DNA of 9,160 bases from Actinomycetota bacterium (lineage in GTDB: Bacteria > Actinomycetota > Acidimicrobiia > Acidimicrobiales > Ilumatobacteraceae), in assembly GCA_009705865.1 (NCBI GenBank), contig WLSJ01000069.1, positions 1 to 9,160 of the forward strand, in the 5' to 3' direction. A program made the position numbers and the translations under genes. The notes under the pieces are model-generated. The model ran no database searches. It saw only the letters and a program-made list of their open reading frames with translations, and had not been told where the DNA came from. Below are positions 1 to 5,473 of the stretch, in pieces. Within the stretch, counting starts at the first letter, position 1, and every line of letters starts with the position of its first letter.

Positions 1-1494
1 GACATGAAGGCTGCCGGCTTAAGTAGTCAATCGAAAGTTGCTCATTACCTCTACAACTGTCCCGAGTATTTGGAAACAACTTTTGCGTCGTATCTTGCAG
101 GTTTTGTACCGGTCAATACGAATTACCGCTATGGCCCAGAAGAGATCACATATCTATTCGACAACTCTGATGCAGAAGCTGTTGTGTTCCACGCAGTGTT
201 TGCAGATTTGTGCGACCAAGTACGTTCGGCTTTGCCGAAAGTCAAGCGTTGGTACATGGTTCCAGACGAGTCCGGAACAAAACTTCCTTCATGGGCTGTT
301 GATTACAACTCAATAGTGACAAAGACAGTGGATGACATTGTTCCTCCAAGCCCACTGTCAGATGACGACATGTTGTTCTTGTACACCGGCGGAACAACTG
401 GTATGCCAAAAGGCGTTATGTGGCGTCAAGAAGATCTGTTGCAGGTTCTTGGCCGCGGCGGCAATGCCATCACCGGTGTGCCGCCAGCAGACTCGATGGA
501 CGAAGTAATTTCTCGCGTACAGCCAGGAGGAACTGGCATGAAATCTCTTGTTGCTTGTCCATTGATGCACGGCACTGGTCAGTTCTCTGCGTTCATCAAC
601 TTGTCGATGGGTGGTTGTGTCATCACAATGCCAAACAGAAATTTCGACCCAGCGTTGTTGTGGCAAACGGTGCAAGACCGTGGTGTGAATTCGATTGTGA
701 TAGTTGGTCAGGCTTTCGCAGGTCCAATGCTTGAGTCGCTTGATGCGAATCCAGGTCGATGGAATTTGTCCAGCGTTGTTCAAATGGGTTCGTCAGGTGT
801 GATGTGGAGCCAAGAAAACAAAAATGCTCTACTAGAACACATTCCACAAATGCTCATTACAGACAGTTTTGGTTCCTCTGAAGCCGTCGGCATGGGAATG
901 TCGGTTGCTGCAAAGGGTGCTGCTCCAAAGACCGCACAGTTTGCCCTTGGGCCCAACTGTGTTGTGTTTACAGAAGACGGCAACCGAGTGGCTCCCGGCT
1001 CTGGAGAAAGTGGGCTTGTCGCAGTAGGCGGCGCAATTCCGGTTGGCTATTACAAAGATGAAGTCAAGACAGCACAAACCTTCCGCACCTTTGAAGGCCG
1101 GCGCTGGACAGTGCCAGGCGACTGGGCAGAAGTGAACACAGATGGCACATTGCACCTTCTTGGGCGTGGATCAGTGTGTATCAATACTGGCGGAGAGAAA
1201 GTTTTCCCTGAAGAAGTGGAAGAGATGGTGAAAACGCACGCGTCTGTTCGAGATGCAGTTGCTGTTGGTATTCCGGATACGCGTTTTGGAGAAACCATTT
1301 GTGTCGTAGTGGAAGCCGAGCCAGGAGAAACTCCGACCCTTGAAGAGTTGTCCGCCCATGTGAAATCACGCCTCGCTGCATATAAGGCACCGCGAAACGT
1401 TGTTGTTATTTCCACCATCGGTCGAGCACCGAATGGAAAAGTGGACTACAAGCGTCTCAAACAACACGCGATCGACACACTCGGCACGAAGTGA
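1..1494 (+). CDS. Acyl-CoA synthetase (AMP-forming), FadD19-like, 5'-truncated by window edge
   Basis: The enzyme would activate a carboxylic acid through an acyl-adenylate to its CoA thioester. The frame is open from base 1. Counting from the Met at base 4, there is a P-loop YTGGTTGMPKG at residues 127-137, an A5 motif TDSFGSSE at 286-293, the ribose-binding Asp373 in PGDW, the hinge region GRGS..INTGGEKVFPEE at 387-404, and the catalytic lysine in PNGK at 476-479. The family is normally about 530-550 residues. The visible protein opens in the strand before the NCPEYLE segment, so about 50 N-terminal residues lie upstream and the Met at base 4 is probably internal. The motif wording (GGTTGxPKGVMWR, ITDSxGSSE, PVGYYKDE) resembles actinobacterial FadD19/FadD17-type ligases, which act on steroid side chains, but the substrate is not shown here. 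The stop codon overlaps the next gene's GTG by four bases, implying translational coupling. The family call is firm; the substrate is open. Confidence 0.93.
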   Translation, partial: DMKAAGLSSQSKVAHYLYNCPEYLETTFASYLAGFVPVNTNYRYGPEEITYLFDNSDAEAVVFHAVFADLCDQVRSALPKVKRWYMVPDESGTKLPSWAVDYNSIVTKTVDDIVPPSPLSDDDMLFLYTGGTTGMPKGVMWRQEDLLQVLGRGGNAITGVPPADSMDEVISRVQPGGTGMKSLVACPLMHGTGQFSAFINLSMGGCVITMPNRNFDPALLWQTVQDRGVNSIVIVGQAFAGPMLESLDANPGRWNLSSVVQMGSSGVMWSQENKNALLEHIPQMLITDSFGSSEAVGMGMSVAAKGAAPKTAQFALGPNCVVFTEDGNRVAPGSGESGLVAVGGAIPVGYYKDEVKTAQTFRTFEGRRWTVPGDWAEVNTDGTLHLLGRGSVCINTGGEKVFPEEVEEMVKTHASVRDAVAVGIPDTRFGETICVVVEAEPGETPTLEELSAHVKSRLAAYKAPRNVVVISTIGRAPNGKVDYKRLKQHAIDTLGTK

Positions 1495-2351
1495 TTCACG
1501 CCGAAACGTTACGAACCCGATTAGCGGGTGGTGAATCTGTTCTCATGCCAGGAGTGTGGGATCCGTTATCTGCATTGCTTGCAGAGCAAGCTGGTTTTCA
1601 TACTGTCTTCATCTCCGGATTTGCAGTAGCCGGAAGTTTGCTCGGCGAACCTGATATCGGAATTGTTGGTCAGGCACATATGGCAGATGTCGCGAATCGT
1701 GTGTGTGCAGCTGTGCCAAACATGAGCGTGGTGGTTGATGCTGACACCGGCTACGGCGACGACAACGATGTCGCAAAAACTGTGGAGCTGTGGGAAGCAG
1801 CTGGCGCAGCTGGCATGTTTCTTGAAGATCAGGTGTGGCCAAAGAAGTGTGGGCACATGGAAGGCAAAGATGTGGTGTCAACCGAAGAATGGTTGTCAAA
1901 GTTGAAGACTGTGATGCGCAAAAGATCGAATTTGTTTCTTACTGCCCGCACAGACGCGCGAGCAGTACATGGTTTGCCAGATGCGTTAGAACGCGGCCGC
2001 ATGGCACGAGACCTTGGTGTAGATGCTGTGTTTGTCGAGGCGCCACAATCGCTAGAGGAGCTCGACCAGATTGCGTCAGCACTTCCCGATGTGGTGCTGG
2101 TGGCAAACATGGTGGAAAAGGGGAAAACGCCGTTGCTCACCCCTGAAGAATTGACCGACAGGGGCTTTTGTCTTGTTGTGTCACCATTGTCGGGGCTCTT
2201 GTCAGTCACGAAGGCTCTCGGCTCGGCCTATGCCACTTTGCGCTCTAGCGGCACTCTTCGAGACCATCTCGACACGATTACGGCGTTCGATGACTTCACT
2301 GATCTCGTCGGTTTGCCAATTCACCTCGCGAACGACGCCGAAGACCGCTAG
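1491..2351 (+). CDS. Isocitrate lyase/PEP mutase-family C-C lyase
   Basis: This is a 286-residue TIM-barrel enzyme of the ICL/PEPM superfamily, whose members cleave or hydrolyse 2-hydroxy di- or tricarboxylates (2-methylisocitrate, 2,3-dimethylmalate, oxaloacetate). Visible features are SGF at residues 42-44, LGEPDIG with Asp55, the Mg-site DADTGYG with Asp83 and Asp85, LEDQ at 111-114, the lyase loop KKCGH at 118-122, TARTDA with Arg153, and Glu183 in FVEAPQS. Cys120 in KKCGH is the lyase-type catalytic acid and argues against a true phosphonate-forming PEP mutase, which lacks it. The length matches the roughly 290-residue short members rather than full isocitrate lyases of 430 residues or more. 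The GTG start at 1491 overlaps the stop of the acyl-CoA ligase (GTGA), so the two are probably co-translated. One possibility is a dimethylmalate- or methylisocitrate-type lyase whose acid product or substrate is linked to the neighbouring ligase. That link is inference. Confidence 0.88.
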   Translation: MIHAETLRTRLAGGESVLMPGVWDPLSALLAEQAGFHTVFISGFAVAGSLLGEPDIGIVGQAHMADVANRVCAAVPNMSVVVDADTGYGDDNDVAKTVELWEAAGAAGMFLEDQVWPKKCGHMEGKDVVSTEEWLSKLKTVMRKRSNLFLTARTDARAVHGLPDALERGRMARDLGVDAVFVEAPQSLEELDQIASALPDVVLVANMVEKGKTPLLTPEELTDRGFCLVVSPLSGLLSVTKALGSAYATLRSSGTLRDHLDTITAFDDFTDLVGLPIHLANDAEDR

Positions 2352-2354
2352 TCT
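2347..2354 (+). promoter_or_regulatory. Candidate -10 element for the metX leader
   Basis: GCTAGTCT overlaps the stop codon of the lyase gene and contains TAGTCT, which fits the loose TANNNT -10 pattern of actinobacteria. Transcription would begin about 6-8 bases later, right at the 5' strand of riboswitch helix P1 (2360). No convincing -35 hexamer is visible at the usual spacing. It is called mainly because the riboswitch begins so close to the upstream gene. Confidence 0.25.
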
Positions 2355-2359
2355 CAATT

Positions 2360-2458
2360 TCACATTAAGAGAGACCGACAGGTCCGGCAACCGGGGTGAC
2401 AAGCGCACGGTGCCTCCTCATCGAGAGATGGGGGATGTGGTTCCGCAATCCAGCGGAG
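2360..2458 (+). ncRNA. SAM-clan riboswitch aptamer (SAM-I/IV-like), metX leader
   Basis: A structured leader starts 8 bases after the lyase stop. Helices that can be paired by hand: P1, 2360-2366 with 2434-2440 (seven pairs, wobbles included); J1/2, AAGAGA at 2367-2372; P2, GACC 2373-2376 with GGTC 2381-2384 around a GACA loop; P3, GGCAACC 2386-2392 with GGTGCC 2409-2414, the hallmark pairing of the SAM-I/SAM-IV core; P4, CCTCATC 2416-2422 with GATGGGG 2427-2433, closed by a GAGA (GNRA) tetraloop; and P5, TTCCGC 2441-2446 with GCGGAG 2453-2458. A tiny P2 without kink-turn, plus a hairpin 3' of P1, matches SAM-I/IV rather than classical SAM-I. The next gene is metX, a classic SAM-riboswitch target. 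The outer part of P3 (2393-2408) and its PK-2 partner could not be assigned with confidence. SAM as ligand is inferred from the core motif and context. Confidence 0.85.
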
Positions 2459-2471
2459 CAACAGGCCAGCA

Positions 2472-2510
2472 GTCTCTCTTTCGTACACAGATTTTGTACC
2501 GCGAAAGGGG
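2472..2510 (+). promoter_or_regulatory. Riboswitch expression platform: switching strand and Shine-Dalgarno-sequestering hairpin
   Basis: The metX ribosome-binding site is GAAAGGGG at 2503-2510, four bases before the ATG at 2515. CTTTCG (2478-2483) is the exact complement of CGAAAG (2502-2507). The stem extends outward over 2475-2477 with 2508-2510 (one C-G pair and two wobbles) and inward through TACA 2484-2487 with TGTA 2495-2498 across a CCG bulge. This hairpin would hide the ribosome-binding site. The left arm also lies in GTCTCTCTT (2472-2480), an exact 9-base complement of AAGAGAGAC (2367-2375) in J1/2-P2. The two pairings exclude each other. With SAM bound, the aptamer holds 2367-2375 and the site is sequestered; without SAM, the long-range helix forms and the site is free. 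The state assignment is inferred; the complementarity is seen directly. No oligo-T terminator is present, which favours translational control. Confidence 0.7.
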
Positions 2511-2514
2511 ACAT

Positions 2515-3702
2515 ATGAATAAGCCATATCGTCATGATCCTGCGCCGTACCCTGCGTCTGGCGGATGGACACCTGTTCAACCTGCTGGTCATCGCCAGTT
2601 TCATCATTTCGCACAAACGCGTCCGTTCTCACTTGAGGGTGGCGGTTCGTTACACGACGTCACGATTGCCTACGAAACGTGGGGAACACTGAACGATGAC
2701 GCATCTAATGCAATTCTTGTATGCCACGCGTGGACCGGAGACAGCCACGTAGCCGGTTCGGCAGGCAAGGGTCACGCAACCCCTGGTTGGTGGGAAGGTC
2801 TTGTTGGGCCTGGTCAAGCAATTGATACCAACAAATATTTCGTGGTGTGCTCAAACGTGTTGGGTGGGTGTCAGGGTTCTACTGGTCCAGCATCTCCACA
2901 CCCAGATGATGGCAAACCATATGGTCTTCGTTTTCCCGTTGTCACAATTCGAGACATGGTTCGCGCTCAAGCGTCACTGGCAGATGCGCTCGGAATCAAA
3001 ACATGGCGTGCAGTAGCTGGCGGCTCAATGGGTGGCATGCAGGCGCTTGAATGGGCAATCACTTTTCCCACACGAGTTGGTGCGTTGATTGCAATTGCGA
3101 CGTGTGCAGAAGCAAGTGCACAACAAATTGCGTGGGGTTCCATCGGTCGTAGAGCTCTGTTAATGGATCCTGCGTATAACAACGGTGACTATTACGATGC
3201 TGGCCCTGACGGTGGACCTTGGAATGGCTTCTCTGTTGCACGCATGATTGCGCAAGTTACTTTTAGAACCGATTCAAAATTCAATGAAAAATTCGGTCGT
3301 CAGTTAAAAGATCAGAATTTCAACTCAGATGGAATCGACTTGTTTTCTCGATTTGAGGTGGAGGGTTACCTCGATCATCACGGCGATCGTCTTGTTCGCC
3401 GATTTGATGCCAATAGTTATTTGTACATCGGGAAAGCCATGGACCTACATGACATCGGAAGAGGTCGCGGAGGGCTTGATCAAGCTCTTGCGCGTATCAA
3501 GGCGCCTACGCTCACGATCAGTATTGATTCCGACATCTTGTATCCGGCATATCAACAAGAGTTGATCCAGTCGCTCTTGACTAATAACGACCCGCGAAAT
3601 GCGCATCGAGAGATTCAGAGCGTCGAGGGCCACGACGGATTCCTCATCGAGGTGGTCGCTGTGGGTCGACATATTTCAGATTTTCTGACCGATACTCAAT
3701 AG
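2515..3702 (+). CDS. metX: Homoserine O-acetyltransferase
   Basis: This cytoplasmic alpha/beta-hydrolase-fold enzyme moves an acetyl group from acetyl-CoA to L-homoserine, the committed step towards methionine in the MetX branch. The protein is 395 residues, close to the usual 370-400. Visible are the ALTGDSHV-like segment HAWTGDSHVAG (71-81), NVLGGCQGSTGP (114-124), the nucleophile elbow GGSMGGMQ with Ser171, the acid in SIDSDILYP (probably Asp340), and GHDGFLIE with His373. Together these form the Ser-Asp-His triad and the MetX signature. The start at 2515 follows a strong AAAGGGG site and puts the family's N-terminus at the right place. An in-frame reading from base 2173 would translate the riboswitch and overlap the lyase gene, so it is rejected. 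Expression is likely repressed by SAM through the leader. Some MetX homologues use succinyl-CoA, and acyl specificity cannot be fixed by eye. Confidence 0.95.
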   Translation: MNKPYRHDPAPYPASGGWTPVQPAGHRQFHHFAQTRPFSLEGGGSLHDVTIAYETWGTLNDDASNAILVCHAWTGDSHVAGSAGKGHATPGWWEGLVGPGQAIDTNKYFVVCSNVLGGCQGSTGPASPHPDDGKPYGLRFPVVTIRDMVRAQASLADALGIKTWRAVAGGSMGGMQALEWAITFPTRVGALIAIATCAEASAQQIAWGSIGRRALLMDPAYNNGDYYDAGPDGGPWNGFSVARMIAQVTFRTDSKFNEKFGRQLKDQNFNSDGIDLFSRFEVEGYLDHHGDRLVRRFDANSYLYIGKAMDLHDIGRGRGGLDQALARIKAPTLTISIDSDILYPAYQQELIQSLLTNNDPRNAHREIQSVEGHDGFLIEVVAVGRHISDFLTDTQ

Positions 3703-3725
3703 TCAGACTGCCAAGGCGAAGGAGC

Positions 3726-3748
3726 CATGCTTTTTGCTATCGAGCATG
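3726..3748. repeat. Inverted repeat CATGCT-N11-AGCATG in the 60-base gap after metX
   Basis: A perfect 6-base inverted repeat (3726-3731 and 3743-3748) flanks 11 bases that begin with four Ts. It ends 14 bases before the GTG of the next gene. It is not followed by a T-tract, so it is a poor intrinsic terminator. It could be an operator or a leader hairpin. It is short enough to be chance. Confidence 0.3.
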
Positions 3749-3762
3749 AAAGAATGTGAACC

Positions 3763-4152
3763 GTGACTATTGGCCTGCTTCTTGCATCAAATGTGTCGGT
3801 CAATCTGATTGGCGGGGGCTTGGTTCTTCTTGGTTTCGCACTCATGTTCGCAACGTTGGCGTTCTGGCGATCTGCAATCGAAGATCCAGAGGTTCTCGCA
3901 CCGTTAGAAGTGATGGCCGACAGATCATTCGCGCGTGCAGATGAGAACAAACGTCAAGAGCTACTAAATAGATTCCGTCCAGAAGGCGCAGACCCAATTC
4001 TTGATCATGTTGCCCCTGCAGTCTTGTTACGTGAACCGCAATCAGAACCTGAAAAGCCATTTCGAGACAATTTTCCCCATGATGATGATGCGGTTGATGT
4101 GTTGCCGCCCATTATTGATCCATTACTAAGTCAACAAAAAATAGAGGAGTAA
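3763..4152 (+). CDS. Small single-pass membrane protein of unknown function
   Basis: I do not recognise this 129-residue protein. Residues about 12-35 form one hydrophobic, glycine-rich segment (NLIGGGLVLLGFALMFATLAFW), which looks like a signal anchor or transmembrane helix. It is followed by a charged, cytoplasmic-looking region (IEDPEVLAPLEVMADRSF, then ADENKRQELLNRF) and a proline- and aspartate-rich tail with DDDAVDVLPPIIDP. The GTG at 3763 is the first possible start, because an in-frame TGA sits at 3757-3759. Starting later would delete the hydrophobic segment. The upstream ribosome-binding site is weak (GAAAGAA, 3748-3754 region). The next gene begins three bases after the stop, and its GAGGAG site lies inside the last codons here, so the two are almost certainly co-transcribed. 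The coding call is supported by this packing and by the coherent TM-plus-tail organisation. Confidence 0.75.
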   Translation: MTIGLLLASNVSVNLIGGGLVLLGFALMFATLAFWRSAIEDPEVLAPLEVMADRSFARADENKRQELLNRFRPEGADPILDHVAPAVLLREPQSEPEKPFRDNFPHDDDAVDVLPPIIDPLLSQQKIEE

Positions 4153-4155
4153 GCC

Positions 4156-4377
4156 ATGGCTGCATTCGACCCCAATGAAATGATTACTCGATTCCGTGAT
4201 CGAGCTACCGCTGTGAGAAAACGGCCGTTGCCTCCGATTGCCGGAGAAGAGAGGCAATTGTTCATTGCCAACTCTGAAACCGATTTTCGAGATTTCGCAA
4301 TTATCGGTGATGCTGTTGCCACATTGGAAGATGGGGTTCTGACATTGCGCATAGATCTGAACCCGCCAACGAAGTGA
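4156..4377 (+). CDS. 73-residue protein of unknown function
   Basis: This small, soluble-looking protein is not recognised. The N-terminal half is basic (FRDRATAVRKRPLPPIAGEE, about residues 13-32). The C-terminal half (FIANSETDFRDFAIIGDAVATLEDGVLTLRIDL) alternates hydrophobic and polar residues as in a small beta-rich or alpha/beta fold. The ATG at 4156 is preceded by a strong GAGGAG site (4144-4149) located in the end of the upstream gene. The TGA stop overlaps the GTG of the permease gene by four bases. Tight spacing on both sides marks it as a real gene and as the middle member of a three-gene unit. Candidate roles, such as an accessory or regulatory peptide for the membrane proteins beside it, are speculation. 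Confidence 0.72.
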   Translation: MAAFDPNEMITRFRDRATAVRKRPLPPIAGEERQLFIANSETDFRDFAIIGDAVATLEDGVLTLRIDLNPPTK

Positions 4378-5303
4378 AAACAGCTGGTTCAACAGCGGAA
4401 AATTCATTTCGCGAACGCGATGACATTCATGTCTTGGCAGCGATACTCGCTGTAACAGCTTGGGGGATTGGGCCAATATTCAATAAGGCGCTATCGGTCA
4501 GTACTCCGAGCATTGTGTTTTATCGCATGCTCTTCGGATTGCCAATCATGGTAATCATGGCCTACCTCAATGGCGGCAGTCTGAACATGCAAGTCATACG
4601 CAAAGCTGCGTTGCCGGGCTTCTTGTTTGCGATGTCATTCATAACGGGTTTTGCAGCGGTGAAAATGACTTCCATTGCAAATGCCACCATGGTGACAACG
4701 TTGCAGCCTGTCCTTGTCCTCTTTGTAGCTCCCAAACTATTTGGCGAAAAAATCACAAAACTAAAGTTGTTGTATTCGGCTAGTGCACTAATAGGTGTGC
4801 TGGTAGTCGTAATGGCGGCTGCTTCAACTAGTGGTGCACACCTGAACGGTGACTTGTTGGCAGTTCTGAACGTAATTATTTGGACTACTTATTTTGTGTT
4901 GTCAAAACGTCTGCGCAATGACGGAATACATTCGTGGTCTTTTCTTGCAGCGGTCTTTTTTTGTGCGGCCATAATTGTGCTGCCGTACGGTGCGATCATG
5001 AGCAACGATTTGGGTGCAATGCATGTCAGTGACTGGTGGTACATCATCGGTATGGCCATCGGGCCAGGCGTCATTGGGCACGGAATGATGACATGGGCTC
5101 AAGGACATATTGATGTATCGCTCGCAAGCCTGCTTGGTCTCATTAGCCCGGTTATCTCGTCGTTGTTGGCGTGGGTCGTATTTGAACAGGGGCTCACCTT
5201 GTTCCAGTTAGCCGGAGGCGTGATAGTTCTGGCTTCCTTGGCGGCGCTGGTGCGCATTCAGGGCAGGATGAGCGCTGAAACGCTCGTCGTACACGAGGCA
5301 TAG
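4374..5303 (+). CDS. EamA/DMT-superfamily permease
   Basis: This 309-residue inner-membrane transporter belongs to the drug/metabolite transporter superfamily, whose EamA members export or import small metabolites such as amino acids. About ten hydrophobic segments can be read: roughly 19-40, 46-65, 79-97, 103-120, 130-150, 158-177, 186-208, 219-240, 248-270 and 273-293. They are arranged as two EamA repeats. The first repeat ends with AVKMTSIANATMVTTLQP and LFGEKI; the second with DVSLASLLGLISPVISSLLAW and the FEQGLT glutamate position, as is typical of the family. The GTG start at 4374 overlaps the preceding stop (GTGA). No other in-frame ATG or GTG occurs before the first membrane segment, which supports this start. 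The substrate is unknown. Proximity to metX might hint at an amino-acid-related substrate, but the 60-base gap and inverted repeat make co-transcription uncertain. Confidence 0.92.
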   Translation: MKTAGSTAENSFRERDDIHVLAAILAVTAWGIGPIFNKALSVSTPSIVFYRMLFGLPIMVIMAYLNGGSLNMQVIRKAALPGFLFAMSFITGFAAVKMTSIANATMVTTLQPVLVLFVAPKLFGEKITKLKLLYSASALIGVLVVVMAAASTSGAHLNGDLLAVLNVIIWTTYFVLSKRLRNDGIHSWSFLAAVFFCAAIIVLPYGAIMSNDLGAMHVSDWWYIIGMAIGPGVIGHGMMTWAQGHIDVSLASLLGLISPVISSLLAWVVFEQGLTLFQLAGGVIVLASLAALVRIQGRMSAETLVVHEA

Positions 5304-5331
5304 GCCAAGTGGCACCTAGGGCATCGTTCGC

Positions 5332-5337
5332 TATGCT
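5332..5337 (+). promoter_or_regulatory. Candidate -10 element of the tRNA-Gly gene
   Basis: TATGCT (inside GCTATGCT, 5330-5337) fits TANNNT and lies 10 bases before the mature tRNA, so transcription would start just upstream of the 5' end. A possible -35 is TGGCAC at 5310-5315, 16 bases upstream. It was read by eye in the 44-base gap after the permease gene. Confidence 0.4.
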
Positions 5338-5347
5338 GTAGTTCCAC

Positions 5348-5422
5348 GCGGATGTGGCTCAGTGGTAGAGCATCACCTTGCCAAGGTGAGGGTCGCGGGT
5401 TCGAATCCCGTCATCCGCTCCA
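5348..5422 (+). tRNA. tRNA-Gly (anticodon GCC)
   Basis: A complete cloverleaf can be drawn. The acceptor stem is GCGGATG (5348-5354) with CATCCGC (5412-5418). The D stem is GCTC (5357-5360) with GAGC (5368-5371). The anticodon stem is TCACC (5373-5377) with GGTGA (5385-5389), around loop TTGCCAA with anticodon GCC at 5380-5382. The variable loop is five bases (5390-5394). The T arm is GCGGG (5395-5399) with CCCGT (5407-5411), around TTCGAAT. The discriminator base is T5419 and the CCA end is encoded at 5420-5422. It reads GGC and GGU glycine codons. Confidence 0.98.
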
Positions 5423-5430
5423 AAGATCTC

Positions 5431-5453
5431 GGTCCCCTTTTTGGGGGCCTTTG
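5431..5453 (+). terminator. Intrinsic terminator-like hairpin after tRNA-Gly
   Basis: GGTCCCC (5431-5437) pairs with GGGGGCC (5443-5449, one G-T wobble) around a TTTTT loop, and TTTG follows. The stem is strong but the trailing T-run is only three bases, so termination may be partial. It sits 8 bases after the tRNA CCA end and 20 bases before the next gene's start. Confidence 0.65.
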
Positions 5454-5461
5454 TCATATCT

Positions 5462-5468
5462 GGGGGGT
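5462..5468 (+). promoter_or_regulatory. Ribosome-binding site deciding the start of the first LLM oxidoreductase
   Basis: GGGGGGT lies five bases before the ATG at 5474 and supports that start. The alternative in-frame TTG at 5441 lies inside the terminator hairpin loop and has no such site. Confidence 0.5.
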
Positions 5469-5473
5469 GTCAG

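Noticed and set aside
1491..2351. True PEP mutase (phosphonate biosynthesis)
   Set aside because: The KKCGH loop with its catalytic cysteine marks lyases, and no phosphonopyruvate decarboxylase or other phosphonate gene is nearby.
2360..2440. Classical SAM-I riboswitch
   Set aside because: P2 has only four pairs with a tetraloop, so there is no kink-turn and no P2-loop pseudoknot. The extra P5 hairpin 3' of P1 fits SAM-I/IV better.
2173..2514. In-frame 5' extension of metX to base 2173 (509-residue reading)
   Set aside because: It would overlap the lyase gene by 179 bases and translate the riboswitch. The family N-terminus and a strong ribosome-binding site both fall at 2515.
1486..4377. 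Identical ACGAAGTGA at two gene junctions (1486-1494 and 4369-4377)
   Set aside because: Both encode Thr-Lys-stop with the overlapping GTG. Two copies of nine bases at GTGA junctions are more likely coincidence than a shared regulatory element.
4126..4476. Minus-strand open frames opposite the 73-residue gene
   Set aside because: They are antisense to a tightly spaced gene set with good ribosome-binding sites, and their translations look like random shadow protein.
5441..5473. Upstream TTG start for the first LLM gene
   Set aside because: The TTG lies in the loop of the tRNA terminator hairpin and lacks a ribosome-binding site; the ATG at 5474 has one.
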